NCBI GenBank assembly: GCA_025808555.1 | Contig: CP075526.1 | Coordinates: 1,442,712-1,506,711 of the forward strand | DNA: 64,000 nt | Reading direction: 5' to 3' | From: Anaerolineales bacterium | GTDB lineage: Bacteria; Chloroflexota; Anaerolineae; Anaerolineales; UBA11579 | Shown here: positions 19,613-28,391 of the stretch, in pieces | Layout: every line of letters starts with the position of its first letter | Numbering within the stretch: the stretch's first letter is position 1 | The notes under the pieces: model-generated | What the model was told of the DNA's origin: nothing | Database searches by the model: none | What the model saw: only the letters and a program-made list of their open reading frames with translations | Translations under genes and position numbers: made by a program

Positions 19613-21153
19613 GGTTGGCGCTGCACCATATTGGCGGGGAAGCGGCATTCGCAGGCATCCACGCGTACGCCATCGCGCACCAGGCTGCCGTCATACAGAA
19701 TGCCGTTGCTCACGGAGACCCAGCCATCCATCACGAAAGGCAGGTCGCCGGCGGCAGGGATCCACACGCCATTATAGCGACGGGCGATATGCAAGTGTGT
19801 GGCGGTCGCCACGCCGCCCTCGCACGAGGCATGACCGATGCGCTCGCCGGCGCGCAGATAGGCGCCAGCCTGCACGCGCTGGCTGGCGGCGACATGCATG
19901 TATAGCACCGTCCAGCCGGTCTGCTCGTAGCCGTCGCCGTCCAGGTCCTGCACCACGGCGCCGTTGTCGGCGCGCACGACCAGGCCGTCGGCGGCGGCCA
20001 CAACCCATTCAGGGCTGGGGTTGCAGCCATACAGCTCGGCGCCGGGGGCAAAATCGAGCGAAGCCCAGGCCGAGCCGTTGCCCCAGCCGCCGTGCGGGCC
20101 GCCGGAGAAGACCCACGGCACGCGCGGCTCAAAGGGCAGCTGCAGCGCCGGCTGGCTGATGCCGGCCGGCGCCAGCGGCTCGATGGCGTAATCGAACGGA
20201 TAGCCGAACAGGCGCGTGTAGGTTTGGACAAAGCCCTGCTCGCTGACCGCGCTGCGCCATTGGCTCTCGCTGAGCATGAGGCCTAGCAGGCGCTGCACGC
20301 CGGCGGTGCCAGCATTGATGGTGGGGTTGGGCGGGATGGCGATGCCATCCGTGGTGTTCCAGGCGGCAGCCAGGCCGGCCCGCCAGTCGTAGAACCCCTT
20401 GTTGAGATTGTCAGCCGCCCAGGAGAGCTGGCTGTATAAACCCGTGCGCCAGCTGTCCTGCTTGCCCATCGGGTAGGTGAGCGTGCTGCTGGCCGGGTTC
20501 GGATTGGTGAGCCAGCCACTGTAGTACTCCAGCAGGGCCAGCAGCAATTTTGGATTGACCGAATATTCGGTGGCGACGCGCTGCAGGATGGCCGCGCCAC
20601 TGAGGAACTGCTGGTCCACCTGCTCCTGATGCTGGCGCAGGTAGCCGGGCTGGTTGTTGATGAAGTCCTGCACGTTGAAGGCGATGGCATACGGGCCATT
20701 GACCAGCTCGGAATCAGGGATGATCTTGAAATTCGGCCCCATGTTGGTGAGCTGCTGGGGCGGCACGTTGATGACCTGGCCCACGTTGAGCGCGTTGGGA
20801 TTGGGAATGTTGTTGGCGGCCAGCAGCTGCTGCAGGGTCACGCCCAGGCGTTCGGCGATGGCGTTGAGCGAATCGCCGGGTTGCACGGTGTAGATGCTGC
20901 TATCCGTGCGCAGCGCCAGCTGGGCGTGCGGTGCGTCTGGCGTGGGCGTGAGGATCGGCGTGTTCGGGTCACGCGTAGGCGGCAGGGTCGGCGCGGGGGC
21001 GGCGGCGCCTTGCGGCGTGGCTTGCGCCACGGCCGCGGTGGGCACGGCGCCCTGCACGCTGACACCCTGGCCCGGGCCCAGGGTGGTGGTGGGGAAGTTG
21101 CACGCCAGCGAGGCCAGCAGCAGGATTAATAATGAAAAGAAGATGTTTCGCAT
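19609..21153 (-). CDS. LysM/M23-like lipoprotein, paralogue 1 (first of three)
   Basis: 514 residues. The signal MRNIFFSLLILLLASLAC has a clear lipobox. A Pro/Thr linker, LysM (YTVQPGDSLNAIAERLGVT), helical domain with NPKLLLALLEYYSG, and an M23-like C-terminal domain (GGPHGGWG...LDFAPG; ATHLHIARRYN) follow. LysM binds glycan strands and M23 enzymes cut peptide cross-links, so a wall-remodelling role is inferred. An intervening DLDGDGYEQTGW stretch is shared by all three copies and looks like an acidic, possibly metal-binding, insertion. The gene follows the gyrA terminator by about 50 bases. Confidence 0.87.
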   Translation of the reverse strand: MRNIFFSLLILLLASLACNFPTTTLGPGQGVSVQGAVPTAAVAQATPQGAAAPAPTLPPTRDPNTPILTPTPDAPHAQLALRTDSSIYTVQPGDSLNAIAERLGVTLQQLLAANNIPNPNALNVGQVINVPPQQLTNMGPNFKIIPDSELVNGPYAIAFNVQDFINNQPGYLRQHQEQVDQQFLSGAAILQRVATEYSVNPKLLLALLEYYSGWLTNPNPASSTLTYPMGKQDSWRTGLYSQLSWAADNLNKGFYDWRAGLAAAWNTTDGIAIPPNPTINAGTAGVQRLLGLMLSESQWRSAVSEQGFVQTYTRLFGYPFDYAIEPLAPAGISQPALQLPFEPRVPWVFSGGPHGGWGNGSAWASLDFAPGAELYGCNPSPEWVVAAADGLVVRADNGAVVQDLDGDGYEQTGWTVLYMHVAASQRVQAGAYLRAGERIGHASCEGGVATATHLHIARRYNGVWIPAAGDLPFVMDGWVSVSNGILYDGSLVRDGVRVDACECRFPANMVQRQP

Positions 21154-21200
21154 GGGTGGACAACAGGCGTCAGGGTACATGTGGGTTATACAGAGGTTGC

Positions 21201-21253
21201 AAAAAATAGGCCACCTGTTTTACTGCGCAAACGCAGCTACAGGTGGCCTATTT
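21201..21253 (-). terminator. Rho-independent terminator of gyrA
   Basis: Perfect 13-bp arms (AATAGGCCACCTG and its complement, 21205-21217 and 21240-21252) with a nested CTGCG/CGCAG hairpin in the loop. On the minus strand they are followed by a run of six T. It lies 18 bases beyond the gyrA stop. Confidence 0.9.
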
Positions 21254-21270
21254 AGTTTCTTCTTATCTAG

Positions 21271-23928
21271 TTATTTCTTTTTTGTTTTCTTCTTCGCAGC
21301 AGCGTTCTTCGCTGCAGATTTCTTCGCCGCAGTCTTTTTCGCAGGCTTGGCCTTGGCCTTTGTCTTGGCGGCCGCTTTTGCAGGCGCAGACTTGGCTTTG
21401 GGCTGCTTGGCCGGCGCCTCAGGCTGCTGGCTGGCAGCTGGAGCAGCGGCCGCCGCGGCTTCGGCTGCCTCGCTGGCTACCGCGGCAATGTTGGTGACCG
21501 GGATGCGCGCCAGAGTGGCAATGGTGTCTTCTTTGCCCACCTGCATAATGCGCACGCCGCGCGTGGCGCGGCTGGCTTCACGGATCGCGTTGACCGCAGT
21601 GCGCAGCACCACACCGGCCGAGGAGATGATGGTGACCTCATCTTCCTTCTGCACCACGCGGGCGGCGGCGATCGGGCCTATGTCTTTGAAGGCCTTGATG
21701 TCGGTGGTCAGTACGCCGCTGGTGCCGCGGCCTTTGGCCGGATACTGGGTCAGCGGCGTGCGCTTGCCGTAGCCGTAGGTGCTGATCACCAGCAGGTCGC
21801 CATTCGGCTCCACCACTTCCATGCTGGCCAGCTGGTCGTCAGCCTTCATCTTGATGGCGCGCAGGCCGCCGGCCTGGCGGCCCATGGGGCGCACCTTGTC
21901 CACGGCGAAGCGCAGCGCCTGGCCGTTGCGTGAGACAAGGATGATGTGATCTTTGGCGCCTACCAGGCCAGCCCAGCCCAGTTGGTCATCCTTCTCAAGA
22001 TTGATGCAAATGAGGCCGGAGGGGCGCACGGCTTCGAACTCGCTCAGCGCCATGCGCTTGATCTTGCCGTCACGCGTGGCCATGATGCAAAACTCTACCG
22101 CCTGGAAGTTGGGCACCGCCACCGCGGCGGTGATGGTTTCAGTCTGGCTGACGTTGAGGATGTTCACGATCGGCGTGCCGCGGGCGGTGCGGTCCGCCTC
22201 GGGGATGCGATAGGCCTTCTCCGAATACACTTTGCCGCGGTTCGAGAAGAACAGGATCGTATCCAGCGTGCGGGCCGGCACCAGCAGCACTACCTCGTCT
22301 TCGTTCTTGGTGGCGTGGCCCTTGACGCCGGAGCCGCCGCGCCCCTGGGCGCGGAAGGCTTTGGCGGCTACGCGCTTGACGTAACCCTGGCTGGTGATGC
22401 TCACCAAGGTGGCCTCATCCGCCACCAGGCTCTCTTCGCTTACGTCGCCCTTGCCCTCGCCGTCCACCGCGGTGCGACGCTCGTCTCCGTAGGCGGTGGC
22501 CAGCTCGCCCAGGTCATCTTTGATCAGGCCCAGGATCTTCTTGGGGGATTTGAGCAGGTCCTTCAGATAGGCAATCCGCTCTTTGATCTGCTTGTATTCG
22601 TCTTCGATCTTCTGGCGCTCAAGGGCGGCAAGGCGGCGCAACTGCATATCCAGAATGGCTTGAGCCTGCTTGTCGGAGAGCTTGAAGCGCTCCATCAATT
22701 TCTCTTTGGCAACATCGGCATCCTTAGATTTGCGGATGGTGTTGATGATGTCGTCAAGGTTGGCCAGGGCGGTCAGCAAGCCTTCCAAAATGTGGGCACG
22801 CGCCTGGGCCTTCTCCAGCTCGTACTTGCTGCGGCGGGTAATGACTTCCTGACGATGGTCGAGGAAGATCTGCAAAGCGCGCTTGAGCGAGAGCAGGCGC
22901 GGCTCGCCATCCACCAGGGCCAGGATCTGGGCCGCAAAGCTGGATTGCAACGGGGTGTACTTGTACAGGCGGTTGAGCACCATCTTGGGTTGCGCGCCGG
23001 CCTTCAGCTCCAGCACGATGCTCAGACCTTCGCGGTCTGACTCGTCGCGCATGTCGGCAATGCCTTCTAGGCGGCCTTCGCGCACAAGTTCGGCAATGCG
23101 CTCGATCAGGTTGGTCATGTTGACCTGGTAGGGGATGGCGCTGACCACGATGCGCATGCGCCCGCGGCGGCCTTCTTCGATACGCGCTTTGGCGCGTACG
23201 ATCAGCTGGCCCTTGCCCTTGCTGTACAGGTCGCGGATGCCCTCTTCGCCCACGATGATGGCGCCGGTGGGGAAGTCTGGCCCCTTGACGAACTTGCGCA
23301 GGTCCTCGGTGGTGATGTCATCCAGGTTGTCGTAGCGGTCGATCATGTATTGCAGGGCGCCCACCAGCTCGCCCAGGTTATGGGGCGGGATGTTGGTGGC
23401 CATGCCCACGGCAATACCGGAGGAGCCGTTGAGCAGCAGATTGGGCAGGCGGGCCGGTAACACGACCGGCTCCTTGAGCGAACTGTCGAAGTTATCGGTG
23501 AAATCTACAGTGTCTTTGTCAATATCGGCCAGCAGCTCTTCGGCCATGGGGTGCAGGCGCGCCTCGGTATAGCGCATGGCCGCCGGCGGGTCGCCGCCGA
23601 TGGAGCCGAAGTTGCCCTGGCCGCTGACGAGCATATAGCGCAGGGAGAAATCCTGCGCCATACGGGCCATGGCGTCGTAGACGGCATCATCACTGTGGGG
23701 GTGGTACTTGCCCAGTACCTCACCTACGATACGGGCGGATTTCTTGAACGATCCGGTGGCGCGGATACCCATATCCAGCATGGCGTACAAAATGCGCCGG
23801 TGCACAGGTTTCAGGCCGTCACGCGCATCAGGCAGGGCGCGTGAAACGATCACGCTCATGGCGTAATCGAGGTACGCCGAGCGCATTTGTGCGCCAATAT
23901 CTACAGGCTGGATGGAGCTTTTCGCCAT
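21271..23928 (-). CDS. gyrA: DNA gyrase subunit A with a Lys/Ala-rich C-terminal tail
   Basis: The cleavage-religation subunit of gyrase. 885 residues. The active tyrosine is Tyr120 in [10 protein letters not shown], within the standard breakage domain, and the C-terminal beta-pinwheel repeats contain a degenerate GyrA box (QGRGGSG rather than QRRGGKG). The last ~69 residues (21271-21480) are an Ala-rich then Lys-rich low-complexity tail ending KKKTKKK, resembling histone H1-type tails and not part of standard gyrase. AAAGG precedes ATG 23928. gyrB is not in the window. A strong terminator follows. Confidence 0.96.
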   Translation of the reverse strand: MAKSSIQPVDIGAQMRSAYLDYAMSVIVSRALPDARDGLKPVHRRILYAMLDMGIRATGSFKKSARIVGEVLGKYHPHSDDAVYDAMARMAQDFSLRYMLVSGQGNFGSIGGDPPAAMRYTEARLHPMAEELLADIDKDTVDFTDNFDSSLKEPVVLPARLPNLLLNGSSGIAVGMATNIPPHNLGELVGALQYMIDRYDNLDDITTEDLRKFVKGPDFPTGAIIVGEEGIRDLYSKGKGQLIVRAKARIEEGRRGRMRIVVSAIPYQVNMTNLIERIAELVREGRLEGIADMRDESDREGLSIVLELKAGAQPKMVLNRLYKYTPLQSSFAAQILALVDGEPRLLSLKRALQIFLDHRQEVITRRSKYELEKAQARAHILEGLLTALANLDDIINTIRKSKDADVAKEKLMERFKLSDKQAQAILDMQLRRLAALERQKIEDEYKQIKERIAYLKDLLKSPKKILGLIKDDLGELATAYGDERRTAVDGEGKGDVSEESLVADEATLVSITSQGYVKRVAAKAFRAQGRGGSGVKGHATKNEDEVVLLVPARTLDTILFFSNRGKVYSEKAYRIPEADRTARGTPIVNILNVSQTETITAAVAVPNFQAVEFCIMATRDGKIKRMALSEFEAVRPSGLICINLEKDDQLGWAGLVGAKDHIILVSRNGQALRFAVDKVRPMGRQAGGLRAIKMKADDQLASMEVVEPNGDLLVISTYGYGKRTPLTQYPAKGRGTSGVLTTDIKAFKDIGPIAAARVVQKEDEVTIISSAGVVLRTAVNAIREASRATRGVRIMQVGKEDTIATLARIPVTNIAAVASEAAEAAAAAAPAASQQPEAPAKQPKAKSAPAKAAAKTKAKAKPAKKTAAKKSAAKNAAAKKKTKKK

Positions 23929-24066
23929 AAAAACCTTTCAATCTCGTTTGTTGCGGGAGTTTGTTGTTCAGAATATGGTCAGAGACTTAATTATACCGTT
24001 AGGCCTTGTGCGGTTCTTCTTTACAGACTTGGCAATTTTGTAAACAGCCTGGGAGAGATGTACTGC

Positions 24067-24096
24067 TTGTGCTGGCAACGAGGTCTTATGTATACT
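24067..24096 (+). promoter_or_regulatory. Candidate promoter of the two-kinase operon
   Basis: TTGTGC (24067-24072), 18-base spacer, TATACT (24091-24096), about 70 bases before the first kinase start. Confidence 0.4.
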
Positions 24097-24166
24097 TTTT
24101 TGCAAGGAATGTTCGTCATTCTTCCACCAAACCCTTTCGTTTTCGTCAGTAGATAGCGCAGGCGGC

Positions 24167-25207
24167 TTGAACAAAGTGATACCCACAATATCCCGCACGG
24201 GGCCACTTTCACCAGAGGTTTTGGTGCCGCGCCTGGGCGACAGCCTGGTCGAAAAAGGCCTGTTGACCCAGGCCCAACTGCAGCAGGCCCTGGCCTACCA
24301 GAAAGAGCGGCGTGGCGAGGGCGAGCGTGTGCTGCTTGGCCAGGCCCTGGTGGACCTGGGGCTGATCGACCGCCAGAAGCTGGACGCGGCGGTGACCGAG
24401 CAGATCGCCCAGCTGCAGGAAGCCCTGCACCAGAGCAACCTACTGCTGGAGCAGCGCGTGCAGGAACGCACGGCCGAGCTGCAGGAAGCGCTGAACAAGC
24501 TGACCGAGCTCAACCGCATGAAGAATGACTTCATCTCCAATGTGTCGCACGAGCTGCGGACCCCGCTGGCGCACATGGTGGGCTATATTGACCTGCTTTC
24601 GGCTGAGGCGCTGGGCACGGTGACCGATGATCAACGCTCGGCCTTGGGCGTGCTGGAGAAATCGTACAAGCGGCTGGCCAGCTTGATCGATAACCTGCTA
24701 TTCCTCTCGTTCGATACCGCTGAGACCCTGCATCTGGAGCCTAGGCCGGTGGATCTGGTGACCCTGTTCGGGCAGGTGATCGATCAGTACCAGGCGCGCG
24801 CCAGCAATGAGAACATCAGCCTGACCCAGGATGTGCCCCCCAGCCTGCCGCTGGCCCAGGCCGACATCAACCGACTGGAGTGGGCGCTGGGCCAGCTGGT
24901 GGACAATGCCCTCAAGTTCAATTCGCGGGATGGCCGCGTACATATCAACGCCCGCCAGGAAGGCTCGCGCATCGAAGTGGCCGTGGCCGACACCGGCATT
25001 GGCATCCCTGCGGACAAGCTGCAGGAGATCTTTGAGCCCTTCCACCAGCTGGATAGCTCCAGCACCCGCCGGCATGCCGGCACCGGCATTGGCCTTACGC
25101 TGGCCCGGCGCATCATCGAGGGGCATGGGGCCAGGCTGCTGGTGGAATCACTGCCGGGCAAGGGTTCGCGCTTTTCGTTCAGTCTACCGGTGTCGGCAGC
25201 AGCATGA
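24167..25207 (+). CDS. Soluble sensor histidine kinase with MshEN-like N-terminal domain
   Basis: 346 residues with no membrane segment. Residues 22-85 (LGDSLVEKGLLTQAQLQQAL...LGQALVDLGLI) look like the MshEN/GspE-N domain, which in some proteins binds c-di-GMP. A coiled-coil linker leads to a HisKA domain with His128 in VSHELRTP, then an ATPase domain with N247 in LVDNALKF, DTGIGI at 275-280 and GTGIGL near 305. It starts at TTG 24167, or GTG 24176. The stop overlaps the next kinase as ATGA. Cytosolic sensing, perhaps of a nucleotide, is inferred. Confidence 0.88.
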   Translation: MNKVIPTISRTGPLSPEVLVPRLGDSLVEKGLLTQAQLQQALAYQKERRGEGERVLLGQALVDLGLIDRQKLDAAVTEQIAQLQEALHQSNLLLEQRVQERTAELQEALNKLTELNRMKNDFISNVSHELRTPLAHMVGYIDLLSAEALGTVTDDQRSALGVLEKSYKRLASLIDNLLFLSFDTAETLHLEPRPVDLVTLFGQVIDQYQARASNENISLTQDVPPSLPLAQADINRLEWALGQLVDNALKFNSRDGRVHINARQEGSRIEVAVADTGIGIPADKLQEIFEPFHQLDSSSTRRHAGTGIGLTLARRIIEGHGARLLVESLPGKGSRFSFSLPVSAAA

Positions 25208-26445
25208 GCGAGCCGCCGCGCAACACGCTGCCTTTAAATGAATTGCAGGCCGTGTATGCCATCAGCCGCGTCGTAACCGAGACGCTGGATGTGGATAAGG
25301 CGCTGGCTGAGATCGTGCGTCTTTCCCGCCCGGTGTTCATCTTTGATAACGCCGTGTTGTACCTGGCTAGCGAAAGCGGCGCCCTGGAGCCGGCCTTCGC
25401 CCGCGCCATCGGCCGCGGGCGATCCTCTGAGGCTGACTCGGCCTGGGGCGAGGCGGCCGGGTTCGCCGCCTTCCGCGAGGCTCAGACCGTGGTCACCCAG
25501 CCGGAGCCTGACCCGGGCGCCGACCGCCTCGAGCAGCGCTCCTTCCTTGGCTTGCCGCTGCTGGCGGGCGGCAGCGCCATCGGGGCGCTGGTGTTCGTGC
25601 GCTTTGGCGGGCCTACCTTCACCAAGGCCCAGATCAACCTGGCGCAGTACATTGCGGCCCACGTCACCCAGGTGCTGGAGCATCGTCGCCTGGTGGAGCG
25701 CATCGGCAGCCTGGAGGCTGAGCGTCGTTTGAGCCAACTGCAGTCAGACTTCATTGCCACCGTATCGCATGAGCTTAAGACCCCGCTGGGCTTCATCAAG
25801 GGCTACTCCACCACGCTGCTCCGGCCAGACGCCAGCTGGAAGCTGGAAGACCAGAAAGAGTTCCTGACCATCATTGACGAGGAAGCTGACCGCCTGGTGG
25901 AATTGGTGGACAACCTGCTTGACTCCTCACGGCTGCAGAACGGCAGCCTGGATATAGACATTCGCCCAGTCGATCTGGCGGCGGTCATCGAAGAGAACAT
26001 CGAGCGCCTGCGCGTGCGCTTCCCGGCGCTGGACATTCGCTGGGCGCCGCCCAGCGAAGACAGCACCGTGGAAGCCGATGCGCGCCGGCTGGGCCAGGTG
26101 TTGGAGAACCTGGCCAGCAACGTCGCCAAATACGCCGTCAATGGCCCGCTGCAGATCGGCTTGCAACTGAGTGACGATGAGGCCACCTTGACCGTTAGTG
26201 ACAGCGGGCCAGGTATTCCGCCGCAACACCGCGAGCAGGTGTTCGAACGCTTTTATCGTTTGCCTGCCAGCAAAGAGCTGGCGCGCGGCAGCGGTTTAGG
26301 GTTATATATATGTAAGCAGATCGTTCTTGCGCATGGGGGCGAGATCAGCCTGGTTAAGACAAAGGGCAGGGGAGCTGAATTCATCATTCGCTTGCCGCGG
26401 CATACGCGCGTACCGCTGGCTGAGCACAAAGAGGGTACAAAATGA
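25204..26445 (+). CDS. GAF-domain sensor histidine kinase
   Basis: 413 residues, also without membrane segments. Residues about 15-160 form a GAF-type sensory domain (FIFDNAVLYLASESGALEPA...LGLPLLAGGSAIGALVFV). HisKA has His189 in VSHELKTPLGFIKG, and the HATPase region has LENLASNVAKYA, DSGPGIPP and GSGLGLYICKQIV. ATGA overlap at both ends (25204-25207 and 26442-26445) ties it to the preceding kinase and the following regulator. It may be the direct phosphodonor of that regulator. Confidence 0.92.
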   Translation: MSEPPRNTLPLNELQAVYAISRVVTETLDVDKALAEIVRLSRPVFIFDNAVLYLASESGALEPAFARAIGRGRSSEADSAWGEAAGFAAFREAQTVVTQPEPDPGADRLEQRSFLGLPLLAGGSAIGALVFVRFGGPTFTKAQINLAQYIAAHVTQVLEHRRLVERIGSLEAERRLSQLQSDFIATVSHELKTPLGFIKGYSTTLLRPDASWKLEDQKEFLTIIDEEADRLVELVDNLLDSSRLQNGSLDIDIRPVDLAAVIEENIERLRVRFPALDIRWAPPSEDSTVEADARRLGQVLENLASNVAKYAVNGPLQIGLQLSDDEATLTVSDSGPGIPPQHREQVFERFYRLPASKELARGSGLGLYICKQIVLAHGGEISLVKTKGRGAEFIIRLPRHTRVPLAEHKEGTK

Positions 26446-27125
26446 ATGAGCGCATACTAATTGTTGACGACGAGCCACGCTTTGTTCGCCTGATCGAGGC
26501 CAACCTGCAAACGGAGGGCTATCAGGTGCTCAAGGCTTCCAACGGCAGGCAGGCGGTGGAGGAAAGCGCCGCGCACAAGCCGGACATGGTGCTGTTGGAC
26601 GTCATGATGCCGGAGATGGATGGCTTCCAGGCTTGCGCCCGTATCCGTGAATTCTCCAACGTGCCCATCATCATGCTGACTGCCAAGGGCGATGAGGACC
26701 AGCGCATCAAGGGGCTGAACCTGGGGGCTGACGATTACATCGTCAAGCCGTTCTCGGCCGGCGAAATGCTGGCGCGGGTGCGCTCGGTGCTGCGCCGCGC
26801 CAAGACCGCCTCGCAAGAGGCGGGCGAGACGGTCTTCACCCGTGGCAACCTGCAAATTGACTTTGCGCGGGCTGAAGTGCGCCTGGAGGGCGAGCTGGTC
26901 TCGCTCTCGGCCACCGAGTACCGCCTACTGCTCCAGTTTGCCCATGCTGCCGGGCGCATTTTGACCGCTGAGGATCTGTTGCGCAACGTGTGGGGCGAGG
27001 AGTACAGCGAAGAGAAAGAGATCCTGTGGGTCAGCATCTCGCGGCTGCGCCAAAAGCTGGAGAAGGACCCCAAACAGCCAGAAATGATCGTTACCCACTC
27101 TGGTGCAGGGTACTCAATGCCCTAG
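26442..27125 (+). CDS. OmpR/PhoB-family response regulator
   Basis: 227 residues: receiver domain with acidic pocket VDDEP, phosphoacceptor Asp53 in LLDVMMPEMDGF, and Lys102 in VKPF, then a winged-helix DNA-binding domain (LSATEYRLLLQFAHAAGRIL...WVSISRLRQKLE). It ends a three-gene overlapping operon with two histidine kinases. Targets are unknown; autoregulation of the operon is possible. Confidence 0.95.
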   Translation: MNERILIVDDEPRFVRLIEANLQTEGYQVLKASNGRQAVEESAAHKPDMVLLDVMMPEMDGFQACARIREFSNVPIIMLTAKGDEDQRIKGLNLGADDYIVKPFSAGEMLARVRSVLRRAKTASQEAGETVFTRGNLQIDFARAEVRLEGELVSLSATEYRLLLQFAHAAGRILTAEDLLRNVWGEEYSEEKEILWVSISRLRQKLEKDPKQPEMIVTHSGAGYSMP

Positions 27126-27159
27126 ACGTATTGATATTTGCATAGGAGATCGCTGACCC

Positions 27160-27432
27160 ATGTTGCCATCCAGTGAGCGGGGCTTTAGGCCACACATCAG
27201 CACGCTGCAATTCCCGGTCATTATTCAGACCCAGCACAACCGCATCCGCGGCCACTTGCATGCCCGCGAGAATGAGCGCATCAAGGATGCGCTCAACGCC
27301 ACCGAGCCGTTCATCGCCCTGACCCACGTACGCATCTATGACATCAACGGCGAGCGCGAACTGAGCGCCAGCGACTTTCTGGCCCTCAACCGCACCAGCA
27401 TCATCTGGGTCATCGAAGACCGCGGCGGCTAA
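27160..27432 (+). CDS. Small conserved hypothetical protein (DUF6812-like)
   Basis: 90 residues. The core reads HNRIRGHLHARENERIKDAL, then FIALTHVRIYDINGERELSA and DFLALNRTSIIWVIED, a compact alpha/beta pattern. I recall similar short proteins in Anaerolineae, but no function. AGGAGAT precedes the ATG by nine bases. It lies 34 bases after the response regulator and so may share its message. Confidence 0.7.
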   Translation: MLPSSERGFRPHISTLQFPVIIQTQHNRIRGHLHARENERIKDALNATEPFIALTHVRIYDINGERELSASDFLALNRTSIIWVIEDRGG

Positions 27433-27524
27433 CCACTCTCACAGGCGGCTAACGCCCCAGGTACCAAAACGCCCGCAGCGGCTAAAGCGCCACCGCAGGC
27501 CGCTGAACGCTGCCGCAGGCAGCG

Positions 27525-27530
27525 TATAAT
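27525..27530 (+). promoter_or_regulatory. -10 box of the XRE regulator gene, leaderless layout
   Basis: TATAAT six bases before ATG 27537, with no Shine-Dalgarno sequence between them. A CGCTGC/GCAGCG hairpin directly abuts the -10 box upstream and may be an operator. Confidence 0.6.
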
Positions 27531-27536
27531 GCCGTT

Positions 27537-28214
27537 ATGAGTCAGGACCAGGCCATTCAGCTGCGCTCCAAGATCATCGGCGTGCTGCTGCGCGATGCAC
27601 GGCTGGCCGCCGGCAAGTCCCTCAAACAGGTCGCCGATGTCATCGGCCTCTCGAGCGGCACGCTGAGCGCTGTCGAGCGCGGCGCCAACTCGCTCTCCCT
27701 GCCGGAGCTTGAGCTGCTCGCCTTCTACCTGCGCATCCCCATCGATCATTTCTGGAACGAAGACATCGTCTCGCAAGACGTCTCGCCCGCTGACACCATG
27801 CAGGCTGAGAGCCTGCTGGCGTTGCGCCACCGCACGGTGGCGGCGCTGCTGCGCCAGGGGCGCAACCAGAAGAACCTGAGCCAGAAAGAGCTGTCCGACC
27901 GCACCAACATCTCGCCCAGCCGCATCCGCCGCTACGAGAGCGGCGAGACGCCCGTGCCGCTGCCCGAGCTGGAGGTGCTGGCCGCAACGCTGGGCTATCC
28001 ACTTGACAACTTCACCGATAGCAGCGGGCCGGTGGGCCAGTGGATCACTCAGACCAAGGCGTCAGCCCAGTTCGATGAGTTGCCGCGCGATATGCAGGAA
28101 TTCCTCTCCAACCCAGACAACCGCTACTATGTCGAGTTGGCCCAGCGCTTGAGCGATATTCCCGTCGAGCGTTTGCGCGCCCTTGTCGACACGATCAACA
28201 ACATCGTGAACTGA
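27537..28214 (+). CDS. XRE-family regulator with two helix-turn-helix domains
   Basis: 225 residues with two Cro/C1-type HTH domains: residues about 12-62 (LLRDARLAAGKSLKQVADVI) and about 100-155 (LLRQGRNQKNLSQKELSDRT). Each is followed by a matching LPELELLAFYL / LPELEVLAATL helix, so the second looks like a duplication of the first. A 70-residue C-terminal helical tail follows. It would bind two half-sites as a monomer or dimer. No sensor domain is seen. The start codon directly follows a -10 box. Confidence 0.88.
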   Translation: MSQDQAIQLRSKIIGVLLRDARLAAGKSLKQVADVIGLSSGTLSAVERGANSLSLPELELLAFYLRIPIDHFWNEDIVSQDVSPADTMQAESLLALRHRTVAALLRQGRNQKNLSQKELSDRTNISPSRIRRYESGETPVPLPELEVLAATLGYPLDNFTDSSGPVGQWITQTKASAQFDELPRDMQEFLSNPDNRYYVELAQRLSDIPVERLRALVDTINNIVN

Positions 28215-28391
28215 TCTCTTCTTACAATTCTGTAAGCCCTAAGACCTCTAGTCACCACCTATACTGACCTTGCACTCCTGTTAGCAAGGGTGAAAAGATA
28301 ATGGCGATTGTTGTTCCTGGTGATATTGACAGTTCGCGCCCAAGCAGTATATTTGCGCGCTTGCATAAATCCATAAACACTGGGGGATGAT

